From positions 1 to 38,036 of the forward strand of contig CANQDZ010000013.1 in assembly GCA_947594025.1 (NCBI GenBank): a stretch of DNA of 38,036 bases, written 5' to 3'. Source of the stretch: Candidatus Gastranaerophilales bacterium (GTDB lineage: Bacteria; Cyanobacteriota; Vampirovibrionia; Gastranaerophilales; Gastranaerophilaceae). Position 1 is the first letter of the stretch, and each line of letters starts with the position of its first letter. Below, piece after piece: positions 7,667 to 16,479 of this stretch. Both the position numbers and the translations under genes were made by a program. The notes under the pieces were generated by a model that was not told the DNA's origin, did not search any database, and worked only from the letters and a program-made list of their open reading frames with translations.

Positions 7667-9408
7667 TTTTTCGGAAAATAACTTTTATCGTGTTCGGTGT
7701 AGAACTTTCCAAGCAATGAGTATTTGTTTCCCGTGTGGATTTTTTGCCAATCTTCAAATTTATCCTGATAATTTGAGAAGTTTTTATTTTTAACAATCAC
7801 AAACACGGGCGATTTTGTTTTTTCTGCGTTTAATACGACTTCATCCAGTTTTTCATAATCCTGCAAAGGAATAAATTCAACCTTTTTCTCAAACGAATTC
7901 ATGACGCTGTATTTTCTCGGGAAATCGAAAGTTACAAGTTTTGAATTATATAAAAGATTTGCATCGCGCGCATAATCTTCCAATTCTTTTTGTCCAAAAT
8001 ATGTGATGTAGCTGAATATGTATGTTGTTGAAAGTAAAATTATTCCAAACATAAATACAAGCTTTGTGGTGAATAATAAAACTTTGTTCTTGTTTTTTAA
8101 ACAAATTAGAGAAATCACAGGCATGAGGATAACCCACATTATAAGCTGAGATGAGAAGTTTTGTGCAAGTGATATTTCTCCCGTTATGCCTGCTGCATCA
8201 GGAAAATTCACAAGAAAATATCCGACAATACCTGTTAAAATAAATAAAACGGAGTCTATAATTGTTGAAATCCCGATACCTTTTTCATTTTCTTCTTTTG
8301 TTAAATATCCCAGCCAGTAATATCCGGTTATAAGAGCAAGTGCAGGGAATAAGGTCAAAATATAGCTCGGAAGTTTTGTGCTTGATGCACTAAAGAATAA
8401 AAATACGGATACAAAATAAATTGATGCAAAAACCATAATGCGTCTTTCATCATTTTTCATATCAAATAAAGATAAAATGTTTTTAGAGATTTTGAACTCT
8501 TTTACCATTTTTATAATTCCGTTTATGAATGCAGCCATAAAGCTGAATATCCAAGGGATAAAACCTAATAAAATAATCGGAATATAGAACCAGAAAGCTT
8601 GTTTTCTGCCAAGTCCCTCAGAATTTATAAATCTTGCAAAATGATGTTTAATAATGTATTCGTTTACCCATTCCATATTGTAAAGGTTAAATATCGAATA
8701 GTGCCAAGGTGCAACGGCAAATATAAGAATTAAAATCCCCGGCAGAAAATTTACCGGTTTAAAAAGGTCTTTTACTCTTTTTGATGCAAGATAATATAAA
8801 AATACAACCATTGCAGGCACAATGATACCTATTAAACCTTTCATTAAAACCGCAAGCCCCATAAAGAGCCAGCCAAAATACCAGCAATATTTTTCATTGG
8901 ATTTATTTTTGCAAAAGGTTCCAAGCACTGCACTGTATATAGCAGACATCGTAAATACCATATATCCCATATCAAGAATTGCAATATGAGAAAATAACAA
9001 AAACCATAAATTGGATAATAAAATAAATGCTGATATTAAACCAAATTTCGGACTTATTGTTTTTTTGCCAAAAAAGTAAGTAAATAAAACGGCAAAAAGT
9101 GCCAAAACGGCTGTCATAAAACGACCGCTATAAGGATTTATAACTCCCGTTACATTAAAGAATAAAGCGTTTAACCAAAAATACAACGGCGGTTTTTCGA
9201 GAAAAGGGTCTCCGTTTAAAATCAATGTAATCCAGTCGCTTTGTTTTAAAAGGTCTGCGGAAATCCCCACATATCTTGTTTCGTCAACGTCGATTAACGG
9301 GTAAAAACCAAGCCTTAAAAAAAGAAGTAAATAACAAAATATTAAAAGTGCTAAAAAACCAAGGCAATCTTTGTGGTCTGATATATATTGCTGAATTCTT
9401 TTTCCCAT
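7663..9408 (-). CDS. ArnT/PMT-like membrane glycosyltransferase (GT83)
   Basis: 581 residues with about 11-12 membrane helices. The first periplasmic loop carries the family acidic motif in PLIDVDETRYV, followed by ILNGDPFLEKPPLYFWLNA, the typical substrate-loop pattern of ArnT-type enzymes. These transfer a sugar from a polyprenyl-phosphate carrier to lipid A or other envelope acceptors on the outer face of the inner membrane. The donor and acceptor here are unknown. I take the ATG at 9408 rather than the one at 9429 because AAGGAAA sits 8 bp upstream of it, right after the stop of the preceding metallophosphoesterase gene. The two genes are therefore 10 bp apart and probably co-translated. 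Confidence 0.85.
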   Translation of the reverse strand: MGKRIQQYISDHKDCLGFLALLIFCYLLLFLRLGFYPLIDVDETRYVGISADLLKQSDWITLILNGDPFLEKPPLYFWLNALFFNVTGVINPYSGRFMTAVLALFAVLFTYFFGKKTISPKFGLISAFILLSNLWFLLFSHIAILDMGYMVFTMSAIYSAVLGTFCKNKSNEKYCWYFGWLFMGLAVLMKGLIGIIVPAMVVFLYYLASKRVKDLFKPVNFLPGILILIFAVAPWHYSIFNLYNMEWVNEYIIKHHFARFINSEGLGRKQAFWFYIPIILLGFIPWIFSFMAAFINGIIKMVKEFKISKNILSLFDMKNDERRIMVFASIYFVSVFLFFSASSTKLPSYILTLFPALALITGYYWLGYLTKEENEKGIGISTIIDSVLFILTGIVGYFLVNFPDAAGITGEISLAQNFSSQLIMWVILMPVISLICLKNKNKVLLFTTKLVFMFGIILLSTTYIFSYITYFGQKELEDYARDANLLYNSKLVTFDFPRKYSVMNSFEKKVEFIPLQDYEKLDEVVLNAEKTKSPVFVIVKNKNFSNYQDKFEDWQKIHTGNKYSLLGKFYTEHDKSYFPKN

Positions 9409-9418
9409 ACTGTTTTCC

Positions 9419-10246
9419 TTATATTGCATCGTGTATTTTGGTTCTTATTTCAAAAAAATCGCCAAAAAGACTATATTCTATGTTTAATTCTTTATATTGC
9501 GCATCGTCTGCAAGCGCAGGCACGCTTATGTGCATAATGTTATCTTCCGTAATTTCATTTTCTATGTGATAATGTCCTGAAACTATCGCTCTTACATTAT
9601 TGTATTTTGAAAGAACTTCTTTGTATTCATCCTCGTTTACGGTTTTTTTGTAATCAGAATTTTTGGGTTCTACGATTGGAAAATGCTGGAAAATAACTAC
9701 GTGCTTATTTTTATATTTATTTAATTTTTTATCAAGAAAATGAAGATTATCTTCGGTATAATATCCTTTTGCGCCGGGTATAAACTGGTTTACGCCGTCC
9801 ATAAATATGAAAACCAGCTTATTATCTACAACCTTAACCGAGGGGAGCTTTTTTATCCTGTTTTTTGAAAACCTGTTTATAAGATGATAAAATTTCTTTT
9901 TATCAATTCCTGCAACCTGCATAACATCATGGTTGCCGTTTAAAACGTAATATGGTCGGTGAAGCGAATTTATAATTTTTGCAAACATTGCGAGGGCTTC
10001 TTTTGTCGGGGAATTAACACAATCGCCTGCAAAAATAACGTAATCCGCATTTGTTCGATTTATATCTCTGACCGCATTTTTTAAATTTCGAATTGAAGGT
10101 GTCATCACATAAACTCCCTTTTCATCTTGAGAAAGAGAAATGTGAGTATCTGCAATTACATCCACCGTTAACAGTTTTGCATCCGCAATTTGAATAAACG
10201 GTATAAACAGAAATAAAAAAGCAAATATGTTAAATAACTTTTTCAT
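9419..10246 (-). CDS. secreted calcineurin-like metallophosphoesterase (paralogue 1)
   Basis: 275 residues. A signal peptide (about 1-23, ending ADA) precedes a calcineurin-like fold with all metal ligands visible: DTH (33-35), GDCVN with Asp75 and Asn78, GNHD (104-107), QHFP with His188, and GHYH (224-227). It should hydrolyse phosphoester bonds in the periplasm or at the cell surface; the substrate is unknown. Its paralogue at 30146-31132 shares the order of motifs and phrases such as IFQHFP.VEP and DEY.E.L.KYN. It lies between the helicase gene and the ArnT-like gene. No Shine-Dalgarno precedes the ATG, but a TATAAT box ends 7 bp before it. Confidence 0.88.
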   Translation of the reverse strand: MKKLFNIFAFLFLFIPFIQIADAKLLTVDVIADTHISLSQDEKGVYVMTPSIRNLKNAVRDINRTNADYVIFAGDCVNSPTKEALAMFAKIINSLHRPYYVLNGNHDVMQVAGIDKKKFYHLINRFSKNRIKKLPSVKVVDNKLVFIFMDGVNQFIPGAKGYYTEDNLHFLDKKLNKYKNKHVVIFQHFPIVEPKNSDYKKTVNEDEYKEVLSKYNNVRAIVSGHYHIENEITEDNIMHISVPALADDAQYKELNIEYSLFGDFFEIRTKIHDAI

Positions 10247-10253
10247 AACAAGA

Positions 10254-10259
10254 ATTATA
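10254..10259 (-). promoter_or_regulatory. -10 box just upstream of the metallophosphoesterase start
   Basis: TATAAT on the minus strand, 7 bp before the ATG whose first base is 10246. The -35 region is weak (TGTATT at 17 bp). This would give the gene its own leaderless transcript inside the pcrA-MPE-glycosyltransferase run. Confidence 0.4.
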
Positions 10260-10284
10260 TAACAAAGTTACTCTTTAATACATA

Positions 10285-12780
10285 TTAAAATTTCTTCAAC
10301 TCGCTTGTTGAAACATCAATTTGCTTTAAACCGTGTTTTATAAATTCAACGTTATAAATAGGGTACATTCCGTCTTGTTCAACATTTTTAATATGCCCTA
10401 TTCCAAAATAAGAATGGAAAACCCTTGTTCCTTCGGGATATGTGCCAAATTGAGTTTGTTTTTTTGTGCTTGATGAATTGCCGGTTGCTTTTTCTTTCGC
10501 TCTTGCAATCATTTCTTTTATGCTTTGAGTCGTGTTTATTCGAGGTTTTTTCTCCTCATCTTTGTTTTTCTTAACGACAATATTTTTAAGGCTTGAAGAA
10601 AGATTATTTGAGGTAATTCCTTTTGATTTTATATTTTTAAGACTTGATGCCAAATTGTTTCCATAAGATGTTGTTTTTTTGAAATCTTCATCATTTTTTC
10701 TCGTTTCTCTCATTTTATGAACCGCCTGCTTGAAGCCGGATTCTCTTTTAATCGGTGTCCAAGAGTCGTTATCGCTGCCTTCAAAATCAATAAGAGAGCT
10801 TGGAATTTCATCTATAAATCTGCTTTTTGGGTATGATTTTAAATCGCCCCAGAACATTCTTTGTTTTGCATAAGAAATAAAAAGTTCTTCTTGCGCTCTT
10901 GTGATACCCACATACATAAGGCGCCTTTCTTCTTCTAAATCATTCATATTTGACTGATAAGAAATTGCTCTTTGATGGGGGAAAAGACCTTCTTCAAGAC
11001 CTGCTAAAAATACAATCGGAAATTCAAGCCCTTTTGCTGCATGAAGCGTCATTAAGGTTACTGATTTTTCATCTTCCTTTAATTCGTCAACATCGGATAC
11101 AAGGGCAATTTGTGTTAGGAATGTGCCTAAGGGAGTGAGATTTTCATCATCTTCCGTTGAAAAATCGTCTTCTTCAAATTCTCTTACAACGTTTATTAAT
11201 TCCTGAAGGTTTTCAAGCCTTGATTGATTTTCAATTTTATCATCATTTTGAAGCTCTTTTATATATCCTGAATATTCTAAAACATATCCTGCAAATTCAC
11301 TTAAAGTAAAAATTTCTTTTTTGGATATAAAATCTTCAATTAACGCACAAAAAGAAGTTAAAAGCCCCTTTGTTCTTTGAGTAAAATCTCCATAATTTTC
11401 TATATTTTTAATAACTTCAAACGCACTTATATCATCATTTTCCGCTATTTCGAATATTTTTTTAACCGTAGTGTCTCCTATTCCTCTTTTAGGAGCGTTA
11501 ATTATTCTTCTGAGTGAGGCGCCGTCCGAGGTATTATATATAAGTTTTAAATAAGCAAGAGCATCTTTAATTTCCGCTCTGTCATAGAATTTAAGTCCGC
11601 CTACAATTTTATAGGGGATAGAATTTGCCATAAGAGCTTCTTCTATGTTTCTTGATTGAGCATTTGTTCTATATAAAATTGCGATATCTTCAGGATTTTT
11701 GCCCTCTGATTTTAATTCTTTTATTTGTCTTGCTATAAATTGTGATTCGTTTGTATCGCTTTGTGCTTCATAAACTTTTATCTTATTCCCTTCGCCTTTT
11801 GTTGAGTAAAGATTTTTTTCTAATCTTTGTTCGTTATTTGCAATCAAAGAGTTTGCGGCATTTAAGATATTATTTGTGGAGCGGTAATTCTGTTCAAGCT
11901 TTATAAGCTTTGATTTTTTATAATCTTTTTGAAATCCTAAAATAATTTTAAAATCAGCTCCGCGCCAAGAATATATTGATTGGTCAACATCACCCACTGC
12001 AAGAAGACTTGTGTCGTCTTCCTTTGCTTTGTTATCATCGAAAAGCATTCTTATAAGCTTGTATTGAGCTTTGTTTGTATCTTGGAACTCATCAATCAAT
12101 ATATGTTTAAAGCGTTTTGAATATTTTTCTCTGATTTGCGGATTTGACTCTATTATTTTACAGGTAAGCAGAAGCATATCGTCAAAATCTATTGCGTTAT
12201 TTTGAGAAAGCTGTTTTTCATATTCAAGATAAACTTCTGAAATTTTTTCTGTTTTATAGTCTTTAGCACCTGTTGCGAAAACATTTGCGCTTTGCATTTT
12301 GTTTTTTGCGTTTGAAATTATTGTTTGAATGTATTTTGCTTCATATATCTTTTCATCAAGGTTTAATTTTTTGATGATATTTTTGATTAAAGTTTTTGTA
12401 TCAGACTCGTCATAAATAACGTAATTGTTATTCCATGTTCTACCGTCTTCAGACTTATATTCTTCGAGATGTTTTCTTAATATTCTTCCGCATATATTGT
12501 GAAAAGTGCCCACCCACATTCTTTTAACGGTGTCTTCGCCAAGTTCTTCGGATAATCTTTCCTGCATTTCTTTTGCAGCTTTATTTGTAAATGTGAGTGC
12601 AAGAATTGAATAAGGGCTTGTTCCTTTTTCTGTTAAATAAATTATTCTTGAGGTTAAGACTCTTGTTTTTCCGCTTCCTGCTCCCGCAAGCACCAGTATA
12701 GCACCGTTTTTTTCAAGAACCGCCTCTTTTTGTTTTTCGTTAAGTTTATTAAAATAGCTTGGTACAGCTGAATTTTCCAA
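10285..12780 (-). CDS. pcrA: ATP-dependent DNA helicase PcrA/UvrD
   Basis: 831 residues from a TTG start at 12780, which has GGGGAGA about 6 bp upstream. The frame runs open further upstream, but that part crosses the divergent gene and its promoter and has no homologous look. Superfamily 1A motifs are all present: Q motif LNEKQKEAV, Walker A AGAGSGKT (32-39), LIDEFQDTN, GDVDQSIYSWRGAD, LEQNYRSTNNIL, TLHAAKGLEFPIVFLAGLEE and EERRLMYVGITRA. The C terminus (about the last 55 residues, from YPEGTRVFHSYFGIG) is the Tudor-like domain that binds RNA polymerase in PcrA. It unwinds DNA 3' to 5' in nucleotide excision repair, replication restart and removal of stalled polymerases. Confidence 0.95.
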   Translation of the reverse strand: MENSAVPSYFNKLNEKQKEAVLEKNGAILVLAGAGSGKTRVLTSRIIYLTEKGTSPYSILALTFTNKAAKEMQERLSEELGEDTVKRMWVGTFHNICGRILRKHLEEYKSEDGRTWNNNYVIYDESDTKTLIKNIIKKLNLDEKIYEAKYIQTIISNAKNKMQSANVFATGAKDYKTEKISEVYLEYEKQLSQNNAIDFDDMLLLTCKIIESNPQIREKYSKRFKHILIDEFQDTNKAQYKLIRMLFDDNKAKEDDTSLLAVGDVDQSIYSWRGADFKIILGFQKDYKKSKLIKLEQNYRSTNNILNAANSLIANNEQRLEKNLYSTKGEGNKIKVYEAQSDTNESQFIARQIKELKSEGKNPEDIAILYRTNAQSRNIEEALMANSIPYKIVGGLKFYDRAEIKDALAYLKLIYNTSDGASLRRIINAPKRGIGDTTVKKIFEIAENDDISAFEVIKNIENYGDFTQRTKGLLTSFCALIEDFISKKEIFTLSEFAGYVLEYSGYIKELQNDDKIENQSRLENLQELINVVREFEEDDFSTEDDENLTPLGTFLTQIALVSDVDELKEDEKSVTLMTLHAAKGLEFPIVFLAGLEEGLFPHQRAISYQSNMNDLEEERRLMYVGITRAQEELFISYAKQRMFWGDLKSYPKSRFIDEIPSSLIDFEGSDNDSWTPIKRESGFKQAVHKMRETRKNDEDFKKTTSYGNNLASSLKNIKSKGITSNNLSSSLKNIVVKKNKDEEKKPRINTTQSIKEMIARAKEKATGNSSSTKKQTQFGTYPEGTRVFHSYFGIGHIKNVEQDGMYPIYNVEFIKHGLKQIDVSTSELKKF

Positions 12781-12809
12781 CGCTTCTCCCCTATAAATTA
12801 CATAAAAAT

Positions 12810-12840
12810 TTGCAAATATGCTATAACTTATGCTATAATT
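12810..12840 (+). promoter_or_regulatory. promoter with tandem 12-bp repeat, DprA-like gene
   Basis: TTGCAA (12810-12815), 18-bp spacer, TATAAT (12834-12839), then an AGGAAGG Shine-Dalgarno before the ATG at 12870. Two 12-bp direct repeats lie head to tail inside it, 12817-12828 and 12829-12840, differing at one base (TATGCTATAA[C/T]T). The repeats could be two alternative -10 boxes or an operator. Confidence 0.65.
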
Positions 12841-12869
12841 ATAACGCAAAAATTTAACAGGAAGGATAA

Positions 12870-13430
12870 ATGAACGAAAATAAAGATGAACAACCGTCGA
12901 TAGTTGTGCCCCTTGATGATTTAGACAAGGTAAGCGAAGATGATATCGACAAAATTGACACATTAGCACAGGAGTTGGCAACAATAAGACAAAGCGCGAA
13001 GAAAATTGCAATTATAGGTTCAAGAAACCTTGCAATTACTCACCAGCAAATTATTGAAACTTTGACAACCTCTCTTGTTATGCAGGGTAATACAATAATC
13101 ACTTCAGGCGGTTCATCAGGTACGAATGCTGCCGCAATCAGGGGAGCACTTAAAGCAAATCCTGAAAAATTAATTATCATTTTGCCTCAAACCATAGGTC
13201 AACAACCGTCAGACGTTCAAGACCAATTAATTGGTGTTTTAAATATTACGGAACATCCTGACAGAGCAATGATGACATTATCAGACGCTTCAAGAATTTG
13301 TAACAGAGAAATCATTGATGAGTGCCAACAATTGATTTGTTTCTTATCACATACTTCAAACACTTTGCATAAAGCTGTTGAATATGCTGAAGAAAAGCAT
13401 AAAGTTGTAACGGTATTCTATTTAGATTAA
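12870..13430 (+). CDS. short DprA/SMF-like Rossmann-fold protein
   Basis: 186 residues. After a hydrophilic N-terminal segment of about 40 residues comes a nucleotide-binding-type Rossmann domain with KIAIIGSRN, a TSGGSSGTNAAAI turn corresponding to the DprA SGLARGID region, and a C-terminal KAVEYAEEKHK helix. Proteins of this short type are widespread in cyanobacteria and are often named DNA recombination-mediator protein A. It lacks the extra domains of true DprA, so a role in handling transforming DNA is not shown; it could equally be a LOG-like or nucleotide-sensing protein. Its stop overlaps the hemW stop by 4 bp. Confidence 0.7.
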   Translation: MNENKDEQPSIVVPLDDLDKVSEDDIDKIDTLAQELATIRQSAKKIAIIGSRNLAITHQQIIETLTTSLVMQGNTIITSGGSSGTNAAAIRGALKANPEKLIIILPQTIGQQPSDVQDQLIGVLNITEHPDRAMMTLSDASRICNREIIDECQQLICFLSHTSNTLHKAVEYAEEKHKVVTVFYLD

Positions 13431-14503
13431 TCCTTCAAAAATTCACAAAGAATATTGTTTGAAACAAGCAAACCTTTAGTTGTGAGCTTGTAACCTTGGT
13501 TTGTTTTTTCAAAGAAATCGGAATATTTTTGAAGAATATTCTTATACTCTTTTTCAAAATCTAAATTGTACTTGTTTTTAAACTCGGCTAAATCAATCCC
13601 GTCTTCCATTCTTAATCCCAGAAATATAAATTCCTCAAGAGTGTTTGTTTTTTCAAATTCCTTATTTTTGCATGGATTTTTGATGTATTCTTCTATTTTT
13701 CTTGTATTTGTGTATCTGCCTTCATTTAAAAATCCTGATGCCGATGTCCCAAAACCGTAATATTTTCCGCATTTCCAATAATTTATATTGTGTTTGCTTT
13801 TATATTCTCCGTTTTTTGAAAAATTTGAAATTTCATATCTCTTAAATTCAGGTTCAAGCGTTTCAAGCGCATTCAGATACATATATGCCTGAATATCATC
13901 ATTTGCAATATTTTTAGGCTTATTTTTATAGAAATAACAGCCTTTATCAATTTTAAGCCCGTAGAGTGAAAGGTGTTCTATATCCAGTTTTTTGGCAGTT
14001 TGAATATCCTTTTTAAAATCTCTAATCCCTTGGTTTGGAAGCCCGTACATCAAGTCTATGCTTACATTTTCAAATCCTGCAATTTTTGCGTTTTTAATAA
14101 CCTCAAAGGCTTCGTCCGACGAGTGAATTCTGCCGGCCTGCTTCAAAATATCATCACAAAAACTTTGAACCCCTATGCTTAACCTGTTGACACCAAGCTT
14201 CCTTAATTCCTTAAGATATTCTTTTTTCGCACTTTCAGGGTTAACTTCAACCGTTATTTCAGGATTTTCCTCAAAATTAAAATCGGATAAAATATCTTCA
14301 AAATCGCCAATACCTAAGATTGAAGGAGTTCCGCCCCCGATATACAAAGTTTCTTGGGGGGTTTTATCATAAAACATCTTTATTTCTTTTAAAAGAGCAT
14401 CCATATAAATTGTTTTAAGCTCAATTCTTTCGAATGAAGTAAAAGAACAATAATTGCATTTTTTCTTACAAAAAGGAATATGTATATATGTACTTTTTAT
14501 CAT
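13427..14503 (-). CDS. hemW: radical SAM heme chaperone HemW
   Basis: 358 residues. The radical SAM cysteines are C12, C16 and C19 (PFCKKKCNYC), followed by GGGTPS at 56-61, SIGVQSF and DLMYGLPNQ, then the C-terminal HemW domain (HNINYWKCGKYYGFG). HemW binds heme and delivers it to respiratory enzymes. The three-cysteine cluster without the fourth HemN cysteine, and the length, favour HemW over oxygen-independent coproporphyrinogen oxidase. There is no Shine-Dalgarno; a TATAAT on the minus strand ends 6 bp before the ATG. It is divergent from the SIS gene with a 20-bp gap between start codons. Confidence 0.9.
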   Translation of the reverse strand: MIKSTYIHIPFCKKKCNYCSFTSFERIELKTIYMDALLKEIKMFYDKTPQETLYIGGGTPSILGIGDFEDILSDFNFEENPEITVEVNPESAKKEYLKELRKLGVNRLSIGVQSFCDDILKQAGRIHSSDEAFEVIKNAKIAGFENVSIDLMYGLPNQGIRDFKKDIQTAKKLDIEHLSLYGLKIDKGCYFYKNKPKNIANDDIQAYMYLNALETLEPEFKRYEISNFSKNGEYKSKHNINYWKCGKYYGFGTSASGFLNEGRYTNTRKIEEYIKNPCKNKEFEKTNTLEEFIFLGLRMEDGIDLAEFKNKYNLDFEKEYKNILQKYSDFFEKTNQGYKLTTKGLLVSNNILCEFLKD

Positions 14504-14508
14504 TCATA

Positions 14509-14518
14509 TATTATAATA
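14509..14518. promoter_or_regulatory. palindromic -10 box shared by two divergent genes
   Basis: TATTATAATA is its own reverse complement. On the plus strand TATAAT is 14512-14517, and the ATG at 14524 follows after 6 bp. On the minus strand TATAAT is 14515-14510, and the hemW ATG at 14503 follows after 6 bp. Neither gene has a Shine-Dalgarno. -35 matches are weak on both sides. Confidence 0.6.
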
Positions 14519-14523
14519 CGGAT

Positions 14524-15552
14524 ATGCAGACTTTGATGGAACAAGAAATCTTAGAACAGCCTTCAATTTTCGGAGATATTGTTAAAAGATACGTAAAAGA
14601 AGGCAGTGTCTTAATTGATTTTCCAAATAAATATAAGAAAATCAATTTTATAGCATCAGGTTCGTCATATAATTGCGCAAGAATGGCAAAAAAATTCTTT
14701 AGAGATATGGCAGGGCTGGATACTTCCTGCGATTTTTCAAGTGAATTTTTGGCAAATAAAACAAATAAAGTAGATAAAAACGCTCTTTACTTTTTTATCT
14801 CTCAATCAGGTGAAACCTCAGATACCATCGCTGTTATGGAGAAAGTAAAACAAGGGGGAGCTAAAACATTTGCGCTTGTAAATGTTGAAAACTCAAAGAT
14901 GTATAAAAATGCGGATTATAAACTGTGTGTAAATGCAGGGGTTGAAAGAGCTATTGCTGCAACAAAATCTTACAGCGCATGTTTATTGTGTTGTTATCTT
15001 ATTGCTTCAAAGTTATCCGAAAAACCCTCTGAACATCTTAAATATATAACGGGAATTGGAAAAATCACAAAAGAATTTTTGCAGGAAAATAAGCAAATAG
15101 ATGAATGCGCCAAGTTTTTGAGCAAACAAAAAAGATTTCCCTTAATAGGCTATAACTATTACTATATCCTTGCAAAAGAGGGTTCATTAAAAATAAAAGA
15201 AACTTCATATATCGATGTAAATGCTTATTCGCTCGGCGAATTTGTCCACGGACATATTGCAATTCTAAACGAAATAAAAGCCATACTTGAAATCTTCACT
15301 CATGATATGGGCGAATTTGAGATGAAAAATCTTAAAAAAATAAAAGATGATTATAATCCCCAAGCCGTTGTCATTACCGATTTAAAAAGCGATGACAAGA
15401 AACACATGAGTATAGTTATTCCAAAATGCAAAAACCCCGTCTTAAAATACATATTAATTACACTCACTCTCCAAATGCTTGCACTTAAAATTGCACAAAA
15501 ACTTAAAAAGAATATTGATAAGCCGACGGGTCTTAAGAAGGTTATTGTTTAG
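14524..15552 (+). CDS. SIS-domain protein, GlmS isomerase-half homologue (sugar-phosphate isomerase/deaminase)
   Basis: 342 residues from the ATG at 14524. It corresponds to the C-terminal isomerase half of glucosamine-6-phosphate synthase, with two SIS domains, and lacks the N-terminal glutaminase domain. Matching landmarks are MEQEILEQP at the start, ASGSSYNCAR, FFISQSGETSDTIA, AATKSYSA, LKIKETSYID.NAYSLGEF.HG, and the C-terminal DKPTGLKKV. The catalytic Glu and His of the GE..HG segment and the Lys of the DKP..L.K tail appear kept, so it is probably an active amino-sugar or keto-sugar phosphate isomerase/deaminase (NagB-II/GlmD-like). An ATG at 14488 exists but would overlap the divergent hemW coding region and the -10 box. 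Its stop overlaps fabD by 4 bp. Confidence 0.82.
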   Translation: MQTLMEQEILEQPSIFGDIVKRYVKEGSVLIDFPNKYKKINFIASGSSYNCARMAKKFFRDMAGLDTSCDFSSEFLANKTNKVDKNALYFFISQSGETSDTIAVMEKVKQGGAKTFALVNVENSKMYKNADYKLCVNAGVERAIAATKSYSACLLCCYLIASKLSEKPSEHLKYITGIGKITKEFLQENKQIDECAKFLSKQKRFPLIGYNYYYILAKEGSLKIKETSYIDVNAYSLGEFVHGHIAILNEIKAILEIFTHDMGEFEMKNLKKIKDDYNPQAVVITDLKSDDKKHMSIVIPKCKNPVLKYILITLTLQMLALKIAQKLKKNIDKPTGLKKVIV

Positions 15553-16469
15553 TTTAATTCGCCCAATACCGCCTCAAGGCTTTGAAGGTCTGAAATATTG
15601 TATGTCTTAAGCTCGGGACACATTTTTTTATTTAATCCTGAGAGCACTCTGCCCGGTCCCATTTCAATAAATGTGTCAACACCGTTTTCAACCATTTTAT
15701 TTATTGTTTGAACCCAATAAACGCTGTTTGAAATTTGTTCGGGCATTTTATTTATGAAATCTTCTTTTTTAGTGGTTTCTTTTCCGTCGCAGTTTGTAAT
15801 TACTGGAATTTTAGAGTCTTTTATTTCAATTGTTGAAACAAATTTTTTAAATTCATCCGTTGCAATTTTCATTAAAGGACTGTGAAATGCACCGCTTACG
15901 GCAAGGGGAACAACTTTTCTTGCGCCTTTTTCTTTCAAAACTTCTGATAACTTAGAAACGGACTCAACATCGCCCGTTATAACCGTTTGGTTAGGTTCAT
16001 TATAATTTGCAACATATACATTTGGAATTAAATTTTCCCTTATAATGTCTGCGTTTAATCCTAAAACTGCAGCCATACCGCCCTTACCATTCTGGCATGC
16101 CAAATCCATAAGCTCGGCTCTTTTTTGTATTGCCTTAAAAATATTTTCTAAATCAATTGCACCTGACTCGTAAAGTGCGGCATATTCACCCAGAGAGTGA
16201 CCTGCAACATAGGATGCCCTGATACTTGTTTTGCTTTTAAACGCTTCTAAAATCGCAATTTCTACTGCAAGAATTGCACTTTGGGTATTTATTGTTTTTT
16301 TAAGGTCTTCATCGCTTCCCTCAAAACAAATTTTGCTTACATCTTTATTTAAAACCTTATTTGCCGTTTCAAAAACTTGCTTTGAGCATTCAAAATTATT
16401 ATAAAACTCAAGACCCATGCCTGAATACTGTGCACCTTGTCCCGGAAAAATAAAAGCGTACTTAGCCAT
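15549..16469 (-). CDS. fabD: malonyl-CoA:ACP transacylase
   Basis: 306 residues, standard FabD length. The N terminus has FPGQGAQYSGMG, the nucleophile elbow is GHSLGEY with Ser92, the substrate-binding Arg lies in QKRAELM (Arg117), and the catalytic His is in SGAFHSPLM (His196). The enzyme moves malonyl groups from CoA to acyl carrier protein for fatty-acid synthesis. It is third in a minus-strand operon rpmF-plsX-fabD, with a GGAGA Shine-Dalgarno and a 10-bp gap after plsX. Confidence 0.95.
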   Translation of the reverse strand: MAKYAFIFPGQGAQYSGMGLEFYNNFECSKQVFETANKVLNKDVSKICFEGSDEDLKKTINTQSAILAVEIAILEAFKSKTSIRASYVAGHSLGEYAALYESGAIDLENIFKAIQKRAELMDLACQNGKGGMAAVLGLNADIIRENLIPNVYVANYNEPNQTVITGDVESVSKLSEVLKEKGARKVVPLAVSGAFHSPLMKIATDEFKKFVSTIEIKDSKIPVITNCDGKETTKKEDFINKMPEQISNSVYWVQTINKMVENGVDTFIEMGPGRVLSGLNKKMCPELKTYNISDLQSLEAVLGELN

Positions 16470-16479
16470 TTAATATCTC

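Noticed and set aside
12781-13011. 77-residue N-terminal extension of the helicase
   Set aside because: It crosses the divergent DprA-like gene and its promoter and has no helicase-like sequence. The TTG at 12780 with GGGGAGA upstream fits the usual N terminus.
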